A stretch of DNA of 64,000 nucleotides from Gaeumannomyces sp. JS-464. Taxonomy: Eukaryota; Ascomycota; Sordariomycetes; Magnaporthales; Magnaporthaceae. Below, in pieces: positions 11,835 to 21,573 of the stretch. A program made the position numbers and the translations under genes. Where the stretch lies: positions 11,613,501 through 11,677,500 of the forward strand of contig NGZR01000001.1 of NCBI GenBank assembly GCA_002197995.1. Reading direction: 5' to 3'. The notes under the pieces are model-generated. The model saw only the letters and a list, made by a program, of their open reading frames with translations, did no database searches and was not told where the DNA came from. Numbering within the stretch: the first letter of the stretch is position 1; each line of letters starts with the position of its first letter.

Positions 11835-13753
11835 TCAAGCCCCAGCTTTCAAGTTATGGCTTCCGCTTCTCAGAAACAACTCCTCCAAGTCAACCAACTC
11901 CACACTCCTAAACTTCTCCTTCCCCTGAACCCCATCCGTCACCAACAAGCCCGTCAACAGCGCCGCCGCGAACAAGACGGGCACCATCCACAGCAGCACC
12001 ACCCAGTCGCCGCCCCCGACCCGCGTCGCCTCCACCTCGACCGCCATACTCACATTATACTCCTTGGTACCGTTGAACCGCGCGCCCACCATGGCGGCCA
12101 CTAGCCCCAGCACGTCCGCCAGCGGCGTCGTCGAGTCCGCGAACCCGTAGGTGCCCATGATGCCCTGGTGACCGCCCACGGCCTGCCACACGAGGTCGAA
12201 CCAGCCGTCGGACCCGTCGTTCTGGAAGAGCGTCTGCCAGTTGGCGGCGCCGAGCGTCGCGATGCGCGCCACGTCCATTATGGGCCCCTCGCAGTCGCCC
12301 ACGGCGCGGAGGGTGCGGCTGTAGCTGGAGATCCGATTCAGGTCCGTGCTGCTGTTGAGGTTTGGGGAGGAAGTGGAGTTGCCGTTGCCGCTGCCGCTGT
12401 TGCTACGCATGTCGAGACGGATGAGGCGATGGGCATATTTGGAGCGGGCGTCAACGGAGCACGTGATGGTGTAGATGGTCTGGTCGGCGGGCGGGCCGGT
12501 GGGCGGGGCGCCGGCCGTGTCGTTGAGGGTCAGGGCGAGGAAGTGCGCGTACTGGCCCGAGGCCGCGAGGACCATGGTGCCGACGCCGGGGCGGTGTGGG
12601 TGCACATGTGCGACCATGTGGAGCGGACGGGGGTTACGGTCTGGTTTTAGTTGTTGTTAGATGGTGGGCTGACATGACGGGAGGAAGAGGTGGGGATCAC
12701 TACTGGGCCATGTGCGGGTGAAGATGCAGAGACCATCGTCCGAGGTGATGGTGAAGCTGTTGTTGGTCAGCTTTGTGGTGCCGCCGGTGCGGCAGGAGAT
12801 GGGGTTGTGCGCCAGTACGGGGACGCATTGCGTCGTGCTCAGCGTGGAGGAGCCGTAGTCGGCGAGCACAGCGCCGAGGACGGGGGCTTGGGCGGGATCT
12901 GATGGCGATGGATGTCAAGAAAAGCTTTTTTTTAGACAGTGAGCGGAAGATGCGTACGAGGCGAGTATACATTGATAGGAGCGCCGATGGCGCTTCGGTA
13001 GACGGCCACGCCGCCGTCCGCGTATGCGAAGGAGTCCGCGTCGAAGGTGTTGATATTGCCAATCAGGAGCTGCGCGTAGCGCGTGGGACAGCCGCCCTCG
13101 TTGGCGGGGATGTAGTAGGCGCTCCCATTGCCGAGGTCCCAGAAGTAGGCGTCATCGGTGCGGCTCCGGGCATCGTCGAGAGGAATGACTGTTGTGCAGA
13201 TTCCTGGGTTGCCCTCCATGTGTCTGCTCAACCCGTTGTACACAGACTGCTGGGTCAGGACGGTCCGGGAGGAGACGGTTGGGGAAAGGAAGGCCACCAT
13301 GGCGGTGGTCATGAGCGCGATGAGGATGTAGCTGAGGAAGATGCGGAGTCGGGCCCACGGCCAGAGGGACTCTTTCAGTGGAGCAGCTTGGAGGATGACC
13401 CGCCACTTGCGGCTGTCCTGCCGCAGGTCTTGGTGGCCGGCATTGTTGAGATGTCGGTCAAATCTGCGGAGGAGAAGCGTCTGAAACTGGGACCCAACAT
13501 ACTTGGTGAGGATGGTGGCCAGGACGGTCGTGCCGGCGATGTAGAGCTGGCGGACGGTTTCGTTAATCGTGCCCACATGACGAAGGTAGACACTTTTGAT
13601 GGTGACGAGGGCGTTGACTGCAGCTATCAAGAGGGAGGCCAGAATGGCGAGGATGATGGGCCAGTTTGACTTGTCTTGCAAGGTTGACTTGAGGAATGCC
13701 ATCTCCTTTGCTCCTGTGCCATGCTTTGTTGCGGGTGGAGAAGGAGTCGACAT
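11835..13753 (-). CDS. Multi-pass membrane protein, fungal, function unknown (three exons)
   Basis: The model has exons 13753-12958, 12898-12704 and 12640-11835, joined by two introns (59 and 63 bp). The first has donor GTACGC and acceptor CATCAG; the second has donor GTAGTG, a CTAAC branch site and acceptor ACCAG. The total is 599 codons with no frame break. The N-terminal third has hydrophobic segments around NWPIILAILASLLIAAVNAL, a second near VRQLYIAGTTVLATIL, and a third at LSYILIALMTTAMVAFL. A long, mostly extracytosolic region with Cys and Asn-x-Ser/Thr sites follows, and a final helix (VVLLWMVPVLFAAALLTGLL) precedes a short acidic tail. This layout resembles lineage-restricted fungal plasma-membrane proteins of unknown function; I do not recognise the family. 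It diverges from the lectin gene at 14477. Confidence 0.75.
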
Positions 13754-14476
13754 GATCCTAACACGCCGATGGCTTGAACAGGGTGGGACTGTGAATATCT
13801 CATGGTCAGAATTCCATCAGCGAGAAACAAGGAGAGAGCTTCATAAGTCTCAAATGCTCGGGGGCAGGTGGACATGACTATTTCCCGACTCTCAACGCTG
13901 GCGTAACACAGAGTCAAGTGGCGACAAATATTAAAGAGTTCTCCCCGCCCTAGCCGCAGCTGAGAATTCGGGGGGCGCCGAAGTGGTCCAATTCTTTCAG
14001 CACGCTTCGCTTCAGCTCAAGCAAATCAACGCCATCGCCGACACAGCCAACTTTGCATGTGGCTGCGACTCCTGACCCGAAGATTCGGGAGGGGAATGCG
14101 TCATTTTCTTATTTCAAAACTGTCATCAGATGTCGAGTGCAGAAATCTGGGTTGACTCCCTTGCGCCGCAGCTGGAAAAAAAAATCGGAAGGCGCCGCAG
14201 TGGTCAAAATTCTTCAGCTGTTCACGTTCGAGAAAATCGCCATGCCTTTGGTAGTCGTACGTTTTGCCGTGGGTTAAGCAAATCAACACCATCGTCGACA
14301 TGTCCGACCGGGCACTTGGCTGCAACTTACGACTCTGCCTAGAGTGGCAAGCCCGTCGCAGCCTTACTGATAAACAGGCATAAAAAAGCGGATTGGTTGT
14401 CACGGCTCGCTGCAGAAGACGGAAGCCAGACACCCTGCTCAAAACCAGCTAATCCCAGCAAACACCACAGCTCAAG
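13754..14476. promoter_or_regulatory. Shared intergenic region between divergent genes, partly duplicated
   Basis: These 723 bp separate the start of the membrane-protein gene (minus) from the start of the lectin gene (plus), so both promoters should lie here. No convincing TATA box was picked out. It contains a diverged direct duplication listed separately. Confidence 0.4.
13956..14337. repeat. Diverged direct duplication
   Basis: Unit A (about 13956-14065) and unit B (about 14168-14337) share, in the same order, CAGCTG, a GGCGCCG-AGTGGTC block, a TTCTT-CAGC block, AAGCAAATCAACRCCATCG, and a GTGGCTGCGACT / TTGGCTGCAACTT block. Unit B has an extra 50-60 bp in the middle. The copies are clearly old. 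No open frame spans them. Confidence 0.55.
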
Positions 14477-15622
14477 ATGGCGCCGAAGCCAGTGCAACAG
14501 TCTGAGAGACACCGAGACATTGAATCTGGGGGATCTCCAGACCCAAAACCAAACGAGGCCTCAGCGGACCCGGAGGAAGCCGCTCAAGACTCAAGCTCGA
14601 GACGGGCCCGCAAAAGATGGGTCTGGGCCATCATCACTCTGCTCTGCGCAGGCGGCCTGGCAGGCGGACTCGCCGGCCACTTCGTAGCCAACAAGTCCTC
14701 TACCAACTTGATCTCATCTAACCCTTCCCCGCCCACCGAGAGCACGAACAACCAGACCGGGACCTTCAACACCACCAACGCCAAAACAGCAACAGCACAG
14801 TCTGCATTCACCTCGTTTATCCCCTTCACCCTGCCCTTCATTTCCCCGCCCGACATTCTACTCAGCCTCCAAAAGCTCGACCTCAAGAAGGGCGCCTCCA
14901 CCCTCGGCATCGACACGCACGCATCCAACATCACCGCCCGCGGCTTCACCATCCACGCCTCCACGACCCGGGACACGACCATCAACGAGGCCGTGCTCCA
15001 GTGGATGGCCGTCCCGCCGACCACCCCTGCATGGACGACGGACTACCAGTCGGGCCACTTTGGCACCTTGTCCGTGCGCGACCGCTCCGACACGGGCCAC
15101 GTCCTCAACGTGGGCGACGTAAAGTTCGCGCGCCCCTACACGTCACCGCCGCGCGTCGTAGTCTGGATCCACGCCTTCGATTTCGAAGCCGGCCGCGGCT
15201 GGCGCCTGCAGGCGTACCCGTCCAACATCCGCGGGGCCGGCTTCACGGTTAACGTCAACACGTGGTCCAACACGCTGCTGTACAGCGCCAACGTGTCGTG
15301 GGTCGCCTGGCCGGCTGGAGACAGCTCGGTGGTGGGCAACTACTGGCGCCCCAACATGACGAGGCTAGCCAACGCCACAGACAAGGCGACGGCCGGGTTC
15401 GGGAACAAGACCTTTGTCAGCTTTGCACAGGGGGAGAGGAGAAGGGCGTTCCCGGAGCTAGTGGCCGGGTTCAGTCGATTCGACGTCAGCCAAAATACAG
15501 GTGAGATGAAAATTGTGTTGGAAAACGGGGTGCGGGAAATGGGGATGGAGACGACGGTGAGGAGCTTTGGGAACGTGTCGGTGGGGAACAACTTTGAAGT
15601 TGCTTGGTTGGCTGCGACGTAG
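14477..15622 (+). CDS. Type II membrane protein with H-type lectin repeats
   Basis: Intact single-exon frame of 381 residues. Residues 1-47 are polar and cytosolic-like, ending in RRARKR; residues about 48-70 form one membrane helix (WAIITLLCAGGLAGGLAGHF); a Ser/Thr/Asn-rich stalk follows to about 110. The rest holds three repeats of about 75-90 residues. The middle one is the clearest H-type lectin (Helix pomatia agglutinin) unit: FARPYTSPPRVVVWIHAFDF, then AGFTVNVNTW and VSWVAWPAG. The first and third units have matching GFTIHAST/VLQWMAVP and FVSFAQG/NFEVAWLAA blocks. H-type lectins bind GalNAc-type sugars. The positive-inside rule predicts the lectin domains face the lumen or cell surface. 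Several Asn-x-Thr sites agree. It diverges from the membrane-protein gene. Ligand and role are inference. Confidence 0.8.
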   Translation: MAPKPVQQSERHRDIESGGSPDPKPNEASADPEEAAQDSSSRRARKRWVWAIITLLCAGGLAGGLAGHFVANKSSTNLISSNPSPPTESTNNQTGTFNTTNAKTATAQSAFTSFIPFTLPFISPPDILLSLQKLDLKKGASTLGIDTHASNITARGFTIHASTTRDTTINEAVLQWMAVPPTTPAWTTDYQSGHFGTLSVRDRSDTGHVLNVGDVKFARPYTSPPRVVVWIHAFDFEAGRGWRLQAYPSNIRGAGFTVNVNTWSNTLLYSANVSWVAWPAGDSSVVGNYWRPNMTRLANATDKATAGFGNKTFVSFAQGERRRAFPELVAGFSRFDVSQNTGEMKIVLENGVREMGMETTVRSFGNVSVGNNFEVAWLAAT

Positions 15623-16591
15623 GTGTTGCTTTGGGCTGGGGGTTTGTTATGTTGCACAGCGTACTGCAAAAAAGATGCGTTGGTACTTTTCACCACCAAA
15701 AAGGGGCAAAGCCGGATTCTGCTCTACTACAGCGCACGGTCCACTTGCACGTGTAAATCCACGTGACCCTGTCCCTGTGACATGTTATGGTTCATCTATT
15801 CTTCCAAATGGTATTACGGTATCTGGGTTGAAAGCACAACACGATCCAGTCTTTGGCCATAATATTTGTTCCCTATGCCCTGGTATCTCCTTTGTGATTT
15901 TTTTACTCTACAGAAAGTCAATTCCGTATGCCACTTTCACTATTTATCGACATCATCCTCCTCCCCCACGTCGTAGGCGACTCCCTTTCCCGTGTTTCAT
16001 CTCGTAGGATCTGGGGTAGTCGTGCGAATACTAAACTCTGCTTGGAGTACTTGAGATTGAACTTCTAAATTAGATTGATCGCTACCGAAGCATCGATCCA
16101 ATTTGCTAGATACAGTAGGAGAATGTCCATTCTTATACCCTCTGATCCTTCTGTCTCCCTGTGATAACCCTGCTGTGTTGCTGATCACCCTTATTTTATC
16201 GTCCATCTCACGTGACCTGTGTCACGTGACTCTTGGTCCTGTCTTCCCGAGTGCGGGGTCTGCTCTGGACAGGGGTCCAGCCAACGATCGTAACACTAAC
16301 CCAACGACAGTCACGCCGGCGACGGGTCCAACCCAGCATTCCGCGCTTCGTCGCGTCCACGAGAAGCAGTTGTATATCAGACGCCCTCTGGATCGTCGCC
16401 AACCGCCGTCTCACACGAGGGCCACAAAGCAGCCTGCGCCTTGAGAGCAGCCCGCAGACCGTCTCAGGTGACAGCGTCCAGAGGCGGGGAACTCGCCTGC
16501 GGGAAATTCCTAAGTGCTGCACTCTGGGATCGTATATGCCCGACTCCACTGGTAGCTACAATGGATTCAGTCGGGACAATCGCCATCTACG
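15623..16591. other. Intergenic, AT-rich, no gene seen
   Basis: The segment holds the 3' flank of the lectin gene and an AT-rich block (about 15830-16200), then sequence leading into the NRPS relic. Short frames only. The last 250 bp may be unrecognisable upstream NRPS sequence. Confidence 0.45.
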
Positions 16592-17758
16592 TTGTCTTGG
16601 CCGGATCGACAATTCTCGTTTCTCGTTGGCTCCGCAGACTATGACTGTGCCAGGGGTGGCTTCTTTCGAACGACGGCGAACGCCAGCAGCAGTGCGTCCG
16701 CCTGGGAGGAGGCCCAGGATATCATGCTCGAGGCGGAACGTTGCCTCAACATCACGACTGGCCCAATAATGGCAGCCAGGCTTGTCCACGTCCGTAAATT
16801 CACATCGCTCTTTATGGTCGCCCACCATCTCGTTATCGACCTCGTGTCCTGGCGGATACTCCTCCGAGATTTCGAGCAGCTCATCGATGGCACGCCGTTA
16901 CCCAAAACACAAGCGTCCTGGTCGCAGTGATGGGTTCGCAGCTGCCAGAGCTACGCCGAGACGCAGGGATCGGCTGCTGCCCTGGCGCTGCCGCCTGTAA
17001 CATCAGAGCCAAATCTTGGATCCTGGGGGATGGACGCGTCGTCGTCCAACAACTTCACCAACCTGGTGCAGGGCGATTTCACCCTTAACCCTTCTTTGAC
17101 CGACGTCCTTCTTCGTGCTGCCGAAAAGACCGTGAAGGCCGAAGTGCCGGACGTCCTAGCCATAGCCGCCCACACCTTTGCCATCGTCTTCCCAAAACGT
17201 ACGACACCCTCGTTCCACACCGAGACGCACGGCAGAGACCACCCTCAGGACACAACGATCCCGGTTCACGAAACGGTCTGTTGGTTCACCGCAATTGTGC
17301 CCCTCATGCTCACCGCTGCCCACGGAGGCGACTACGTTGACTCTGTCGTCCAGGCCAAGGATATCCGCCGTGCCGTACCTGGCCTGGGAGTGCCTTACTT
17401 CATATCCAAAATGCTTCAAGGGTCGCAGAAGCCACCCCTGGAAATTGTCTTCAGCTATCTCGGTCGCCTCCAGCAGCTCGAGCGCCCCGACGGCCTCTTC
17501 GAGTCACTCCCGGGGTCCATGGGCCCCGCGGACATCAGGCTTGCTGCCGCCCGGCTCTCCGTGATCGATATTTCTGCCGTTGTGGAGAGGGACGCGTTGA
17601 CTGTGTCCTGGAACTATGACGCAGGGATTCATCACCAGGACAGGCTGGCCAAATGGTTTGCCCTGTACGAGCAGGCGCTGACCGAGGTTACGTCTGCACT
17701 GCAAAAGGCGCTGCTGCGAGGCGGAGAGGTCACCACTGAAGACCCAGAGATCGGACGA
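16592..17758 (+). pseudogene. Non-ribosomal peptide synthetase fragment: epimerisation domain
   Basis: One frame reads from about 16592 to the junction near 17760, broken only by TGA at 16928-16930. It begins with the HHxxxD core of a condensation/epimerisation fold (FMVAHHLVIDLVSWRILL), preceded by the ITTGPIMAARL block, and after the stop continues with DVLLRAAEKT, the ETHGRD block, VCWFTAIVPL, a FSYLGR block and VSWNYDAGI. These are epimerisation (E) domain motifs in the right order; E domains convert the last L-residue of a growing peptide to the D form. No adenylation or carrier domain is present, so this is a remnant. It ends in SALQKALLRGGE and then abruptly meets a protease gene on the opposite strand. 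Confidence 0.8.
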
Positions 17759-18116
17759 ACCCCGTATCGAAATCGAGGTTGAGCACTACGCCGGGCGTTC
17801 CAATCTTGACCGGGGTCAGATACTCGGCGTCGTACTGCTCGGGGGTCGTCGTGGCGCTGCCGCTGGCCCTGCGGGTTACGGCGGCCGCGGCCAGGCTGGC
17901 GGGCAGGGGCACGCCGTACTTCCGGTAGGCGCGGGCCAGGGCAACGGCGCCGTTCTTGACTACGGGGCCCGCCGGGTTGGCCACTTGGTTGACCGAGAAG
18001 TCCATGGGCTGGGCGGCGGCCTGGGCAGGCGCGCCGACCTTGGTGTCGACTGGGCTGGCTGAGACAACGGCCGGGGCCGAGACGAATACGGCGAGGGTTT
18101 GGGCGAAGGAGGGCAT
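17759..18116 (-). pseudogene. Aspartic protease (A1) N-terminal fragment, truncated at the active site
   Basis: From ATG 18116 the frame gives a signal peptide (FAQTLAVFVSAPAVVSA), a pro-region of about 85 residues with an ARAYRKYG block typical of aspergillopepsin and endothiapepsin propeptides, then the mature start QYDAEYLTPVKIGTPG and LNLDFDTG. In the family this is followed at once by Ser-Ser-Asp-Leu-Trp, but here the sequence switches to unrelated residues and stops at 17730: the second lobe and most of the first are missing. The switch is the point where the NRPS fragment ends on the other strand. The fragment is distinct from the protease at 9527-10770. Not expected to be active. Confidence 0.75.
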
Positions 18117-18302
18117 CTTGGAGGAAGGATATGCCGGAGGAGGTAGGAGGCCTTAGAGGAGGTGGGAGATATTGGAGGAGGCAGGAGAGGGTGATGGGAT
18201 TTTTACTTCAATGCCCGGACAGGCCCCACGCCACTTCGGGCTCTGGCTTGCGGCCACAATATCTACATCACCGTGCCAAGGCGCGAATAATATTGAGGGA
18301 CG

Positions 18303-18648
18303 ATGGCAAGGCATGCGGGACTCGAGATTAGGAGCGTCTCGTTGCGGAGGTGGCGGCTCGGCGGCCTCGCGACTGATGATGGTCGCGTGCCGTCCTCGAA
18401 CCGCCCCGGATGGGCCGCATTCGATTACAACCATGACCGAGCTGTTTACTGGCGGCGAGTATTCGCGACCGCACTTGGGTGTATCGGGATTGGTGCCCGG
18501 ACGCTATTTAGAAGTCATAAGGTCTGTATTGTTCAAGGGTGCCGTGTCCCGCTGATGGTGGCGGTCCATAGACACGACGGGCCGCCGCTTTGAGCTGATC
18601 GGAGGGGCGTACATCCGCAGGCTGATGGATGGCGAGACGGTATCGTAG
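18303..18648 (+). pseudogene. HET-family protein, C-terminal relic
   Basis: A frame ending at 18593 contains VFATALGCIGIGARTLF and HKVCIVQGCRVPLM, and the adjacent frame continues with GRRFELIGGAYIRRLMDGE to TAG at 18646-18648. This is the usual tail of HET-domain proteins (a 'GD.VCIL.GC..P..LR ... Y.L.G..Y..G.MDGE' pattern). A frameshift lies near 18570. The N-terminal HET domain is not recognisable upstream, where the protease fragment sits on the opposite strand. It is another sign that this segment is shuffled debris of recognition genes. Confidence 0.55.
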
Positions 18649-19257
18649 TCTTTGGCTACAGGGGGTGGCTGGCGCGTGCTTGAACTATGCTGAGAATGCC
18701 GGGGATGGACGGCCCCTGAGCATAGTGTGGCCGTTCCGTGAAGTCGAGCCTGTATAAGCCCTCGGGGCTACAGCCCACTATGCCGTCTGCGTCCAAAAGA
18801 GCGACAGCCTTGGTGACGATAGCATTTACTTTCCAGCGATTGGGAACAAAGAGTGACTTGGGTCAACCAGTGACTCCTTTCTTGCGGTGAAGCGGGGGTA
18901 TCTATCTAAAATGACAAAGGAGAGCAGAATGTGTCCTGCTTGCGACATGTCCCTTATTACCCGATCCTATTACCAAATGCCGTGATTCCCATAACCGGCA
19001 GATCGTGTCCTGCCCCGACGTGTCCGTTACTACATCATCCGAAACTAGCCCATCAGCCCCTAGCCAGGCGGCAGCTTTCCACTCGTTCAACGCCTGACTG
19101 ATCTTCTTGCAGCAATATGTAGCCATGTGGGTGTATTGCCTCCAGTATAGCGGCCCTGTAGAAAGTGATAGCAAACGAATTTAGCAACATGATAAACGTA
19201 GACACCAGTGCTTGTAGTTAGCTGACTGGATTGGGCGCTGAAAAAGTAAACTCACCT
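18649..19257. other. Intergenic, no gene seen
   Basis: The segment contains the 3' flanks of the HET relic and of the zinc-finger mini-gene. Only short frames occur, none with a domain. Confidence 0.45.
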
Positions 19258-19509
19258 CTAGGCCGTATTCTTCGGGCTGCCGCAAGGTTGCCCGTCCTTA
19301 GTGCCTGCGCATGTCTCGGCACCGTTTATGTTGCTGTAGTGGCACTTGCTGCAGCGCCATCCGTTAACAGGCTGCGGCGGAGCTTCGCCAGCCAGAATGG
19401 AGGTTGGTGATTTCTCGAGAAGAAGCGGGTTGCCTTTGTCTGAGTTGAGTTGTAGACGCGATTGGTTTCTTGTCTTGATGATGAAGATGTGGTGTGAGCT
19501 GGAAAGCAA
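19258..19509 (-). CDS. Small protein with RanBP2-like zinc finger
   Basis: An 83-codon frame ends with a compact zinc-binding pattern: GWRCSKCHYSNINGAETC followed by Cys nine residues later (KDGQPCG). The Trp-x-Cys-x2-Cys ... Asn-x3-x-x-x-Cys arrangement is that of RanBP2-type fingers, which bind ubiquitin or single-stranded RNA. The first 40 residues lack a domain and may be intronic; in similar fungal mini-proteins the finger lies near the N-terminus, so an upstream exon is possible. Isolated by about 600 bp on one side and 1.1 kb on the other. Function unknown; it could be a shortened fungus-specific member. Confidence 0.5.
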   Translation of the reverse strand: MLSSSHHIFIIKTRNQSRLQLNSDKGNPLLLEKSPTSILAGEAPPQPVNGWRCSKCHYSNINGAETCAGTKDGQPCGSPKNTA

Positions 19510-20601
19510 GAGAGGTTCGAACGGGAGATCGAACCCCCCTTTCTTTATACTCTCCAGAACTGCCTGGCCCTAGGATACCTAGCCTTGAGGTCTCTTCCAT
19601 TTTCTCGGTGTGAGCGCAGCTAATTACACAGAAGCGGGCAGCATGACCAGCAGTGGCCCTATTCCCATTGCGCGGGCTGGCCTGCAAAGAGGACCGAGAG
19701 TCAGGAAGGGGGTGATCTTGCCGTATGTACGGCCAGACCTGCCGGCCAAGAACTACCAGATGCCACTGCTTCGGTCGGGGTGCCAGACGTGACCTCTGAT
19801 GTGCTTTTTTACAAGGGATCCAATTAGGGGCCGGGGATACTTTGCTGAGTGTGAACACTGAAGGGCAACCTAGATTCCTTGCACACTTGTTTAGCTACAT
19901 GAAGTCGGGAAAATAACCTTGGTCAACATCACGAGGCTAAGCCGCCTAGTAGAAACTTTTGGTGGTTCCACGAAGCTATAGAGACACAACCATCGCGGCC
20001 TCCATAGATGAACATTATGGGCTAGCTTCAGGAGCAAGTAAGCTCCATACACAGCCAGGCGCTGTGCTGGTCAGCACCTGGGCGACCGTGTTCGCTGGAA
20101 AGACAAAAGCCCGGACCGGATAGCTTGACCGACCTCGAGCTGACAACCCGAAAGTATCGGTGAGTAGGTAATAGACAAGGCTGACCACAGCAGACAGAGT
20201 CTTCCTGATGGTCAGGATTAGTACGCGCGCGGCTGTTGGAAGGCAATGGAGCCCAATGACGTGTTGGTCCGCGTTTCCCGCATGTTGGTGGATCTTGCTA
20301 GCTGAATTACATGCACTCCGCTCCTAGGCAGCCAATTGCATGGACTACCCCTCCCATGCGTGGTTCTTGTTACCTCTGGGAAGTCTGCTGACCTTAGAGA
20401 GAGGTCAGGAAACGATCCGGATACTTTCCTTTACGCCCAACACAAAAGGTCAGCTGGCGGAAAGCTCTAGACTTCCGTCGCAAAACCTGTCGTCCTCCCA
20501 TAGCTACGACAAGAACTAGTCGAGCGTGCCTACTCAATCTACATTGTGGCTTTATTACTACTGCCGAGCACCTACAGTCCCACTGGAATACCAACCGCCT
20601 A
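19510..20601. other. Intergenic, no gene seen
   Basis: A box-B-like TTCGAAC near 19515 and its neighbouring GATCGAAC are not part of a cloverleaf. Otherwise short frames only. Confidence 0.45.
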
Positions 20602-21573
20602 ATGGCCGGCCACGTCCGCTAGTCGGTCAAGCAGATCGACGGCGACTCTTGGCTCGTCGATCAAGAGTTCATTATCCGCCGCCAGACCTCCGCCCCCACC
20701 AAATACCTCTGGAGGGATGGCGACGGCTTCTTTTCCACGCACGAGGAGGTGCCCAGCCCGCCGCCTGTGGCCGTCCCTCTGCCCCCGGGACTCACATCCG
20801 CAAGGTCCGCGACGCCGGCGACGTCACGGCCGTGTTCAGCTTCGGCGACGCTCTGCTCCACGTCCGAGACACGGCCACGGTGGCTGCTAGAAACTTCTCG
20901 CAGCTTGAAAGCTGCACTCAGGAGCATGACGCGCTGGCGTGGCTCGCCGAGCGGCGGGGCCGCTTCAGCTTTGCCGTGCCGGAGGCGCTGTATCATACCA
21001 GAGGGCAAGGCAGAGCTTACACGATCCAATCGCGCGTGCCCGGCACAGTGCTCGCGGGCATTTGGAGGGGCTTGACTGACGACGAGAAGCGGTACTACGC
21101 CGGCCGGGTCATCGAGATCTGCGACGAGATGACGTCGGCTTTGAACTCCGACGCCATCACCGGGTCGACGGCCGGCTGTTGGGCGATACGTGGCTGGACT
21201 TCCTTGGCAAGCCTCGCGATCTCAGCCCGGAGAACTTGAGAAGAAACTGTGAGTATCTGGGCATGGACTGCTCGAAGCCGTTTGTATTTTTCCACAACGA
21301 TCTTGGGCCGGGCAGCATCATGGTCGACCTGGACGGACAGGGGAACGTCTCGCTTGGGTTGATAGACTGGGAAATGGTGGGCTATGTGCCGCTGGAGTGG
21401 GTGAGGACCAAGTTTGCCACCTCGTGGTCTCTGGACTTTGAGTGGCCCGATGTCCCTGGCGGGCATCCGTCGGAAAGGGAATGGAGAGAGCTGATGGACA
21501 AGAGCTAGGTGAGAAAGGCTATCCCGAGGTCACGCAGGCTTACAAAAGGTGGATACAGGAGCGGCTGGACTAA
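20602..21573 (+). pseudogene. APH-like (aminoglycoside phosphotransferase fold) small-molecule kinase, broken
   Basis: The ATG at 20602 is followed six codons later by TAG (20620-20622), after which the same frame continues with GDSWLVDQEFIIRRQ. The frame then shifts near 20790 to the segment with DALLHVRDT, EHDALAWLAERRGRF and YTIQSRVPG (typical APH N-lobe end), shifts again near 21160, and carries the catalytic FFHNDLGPGSIMVD and the metal-binding GLIDWEMVGYVPLEW. A last break near 21510 leads to EVTQAYKRWIQERLD and TAA at 21573. The HND and IDWE residues are intact. Fungal genomes hold dozens of such cytosolic kinases of unknown substrate, often near HET genes. One nonsense codon and about three frameshifts make it a probable pseudogene unless the sequence has indel errors. 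Confidence 0.7.
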
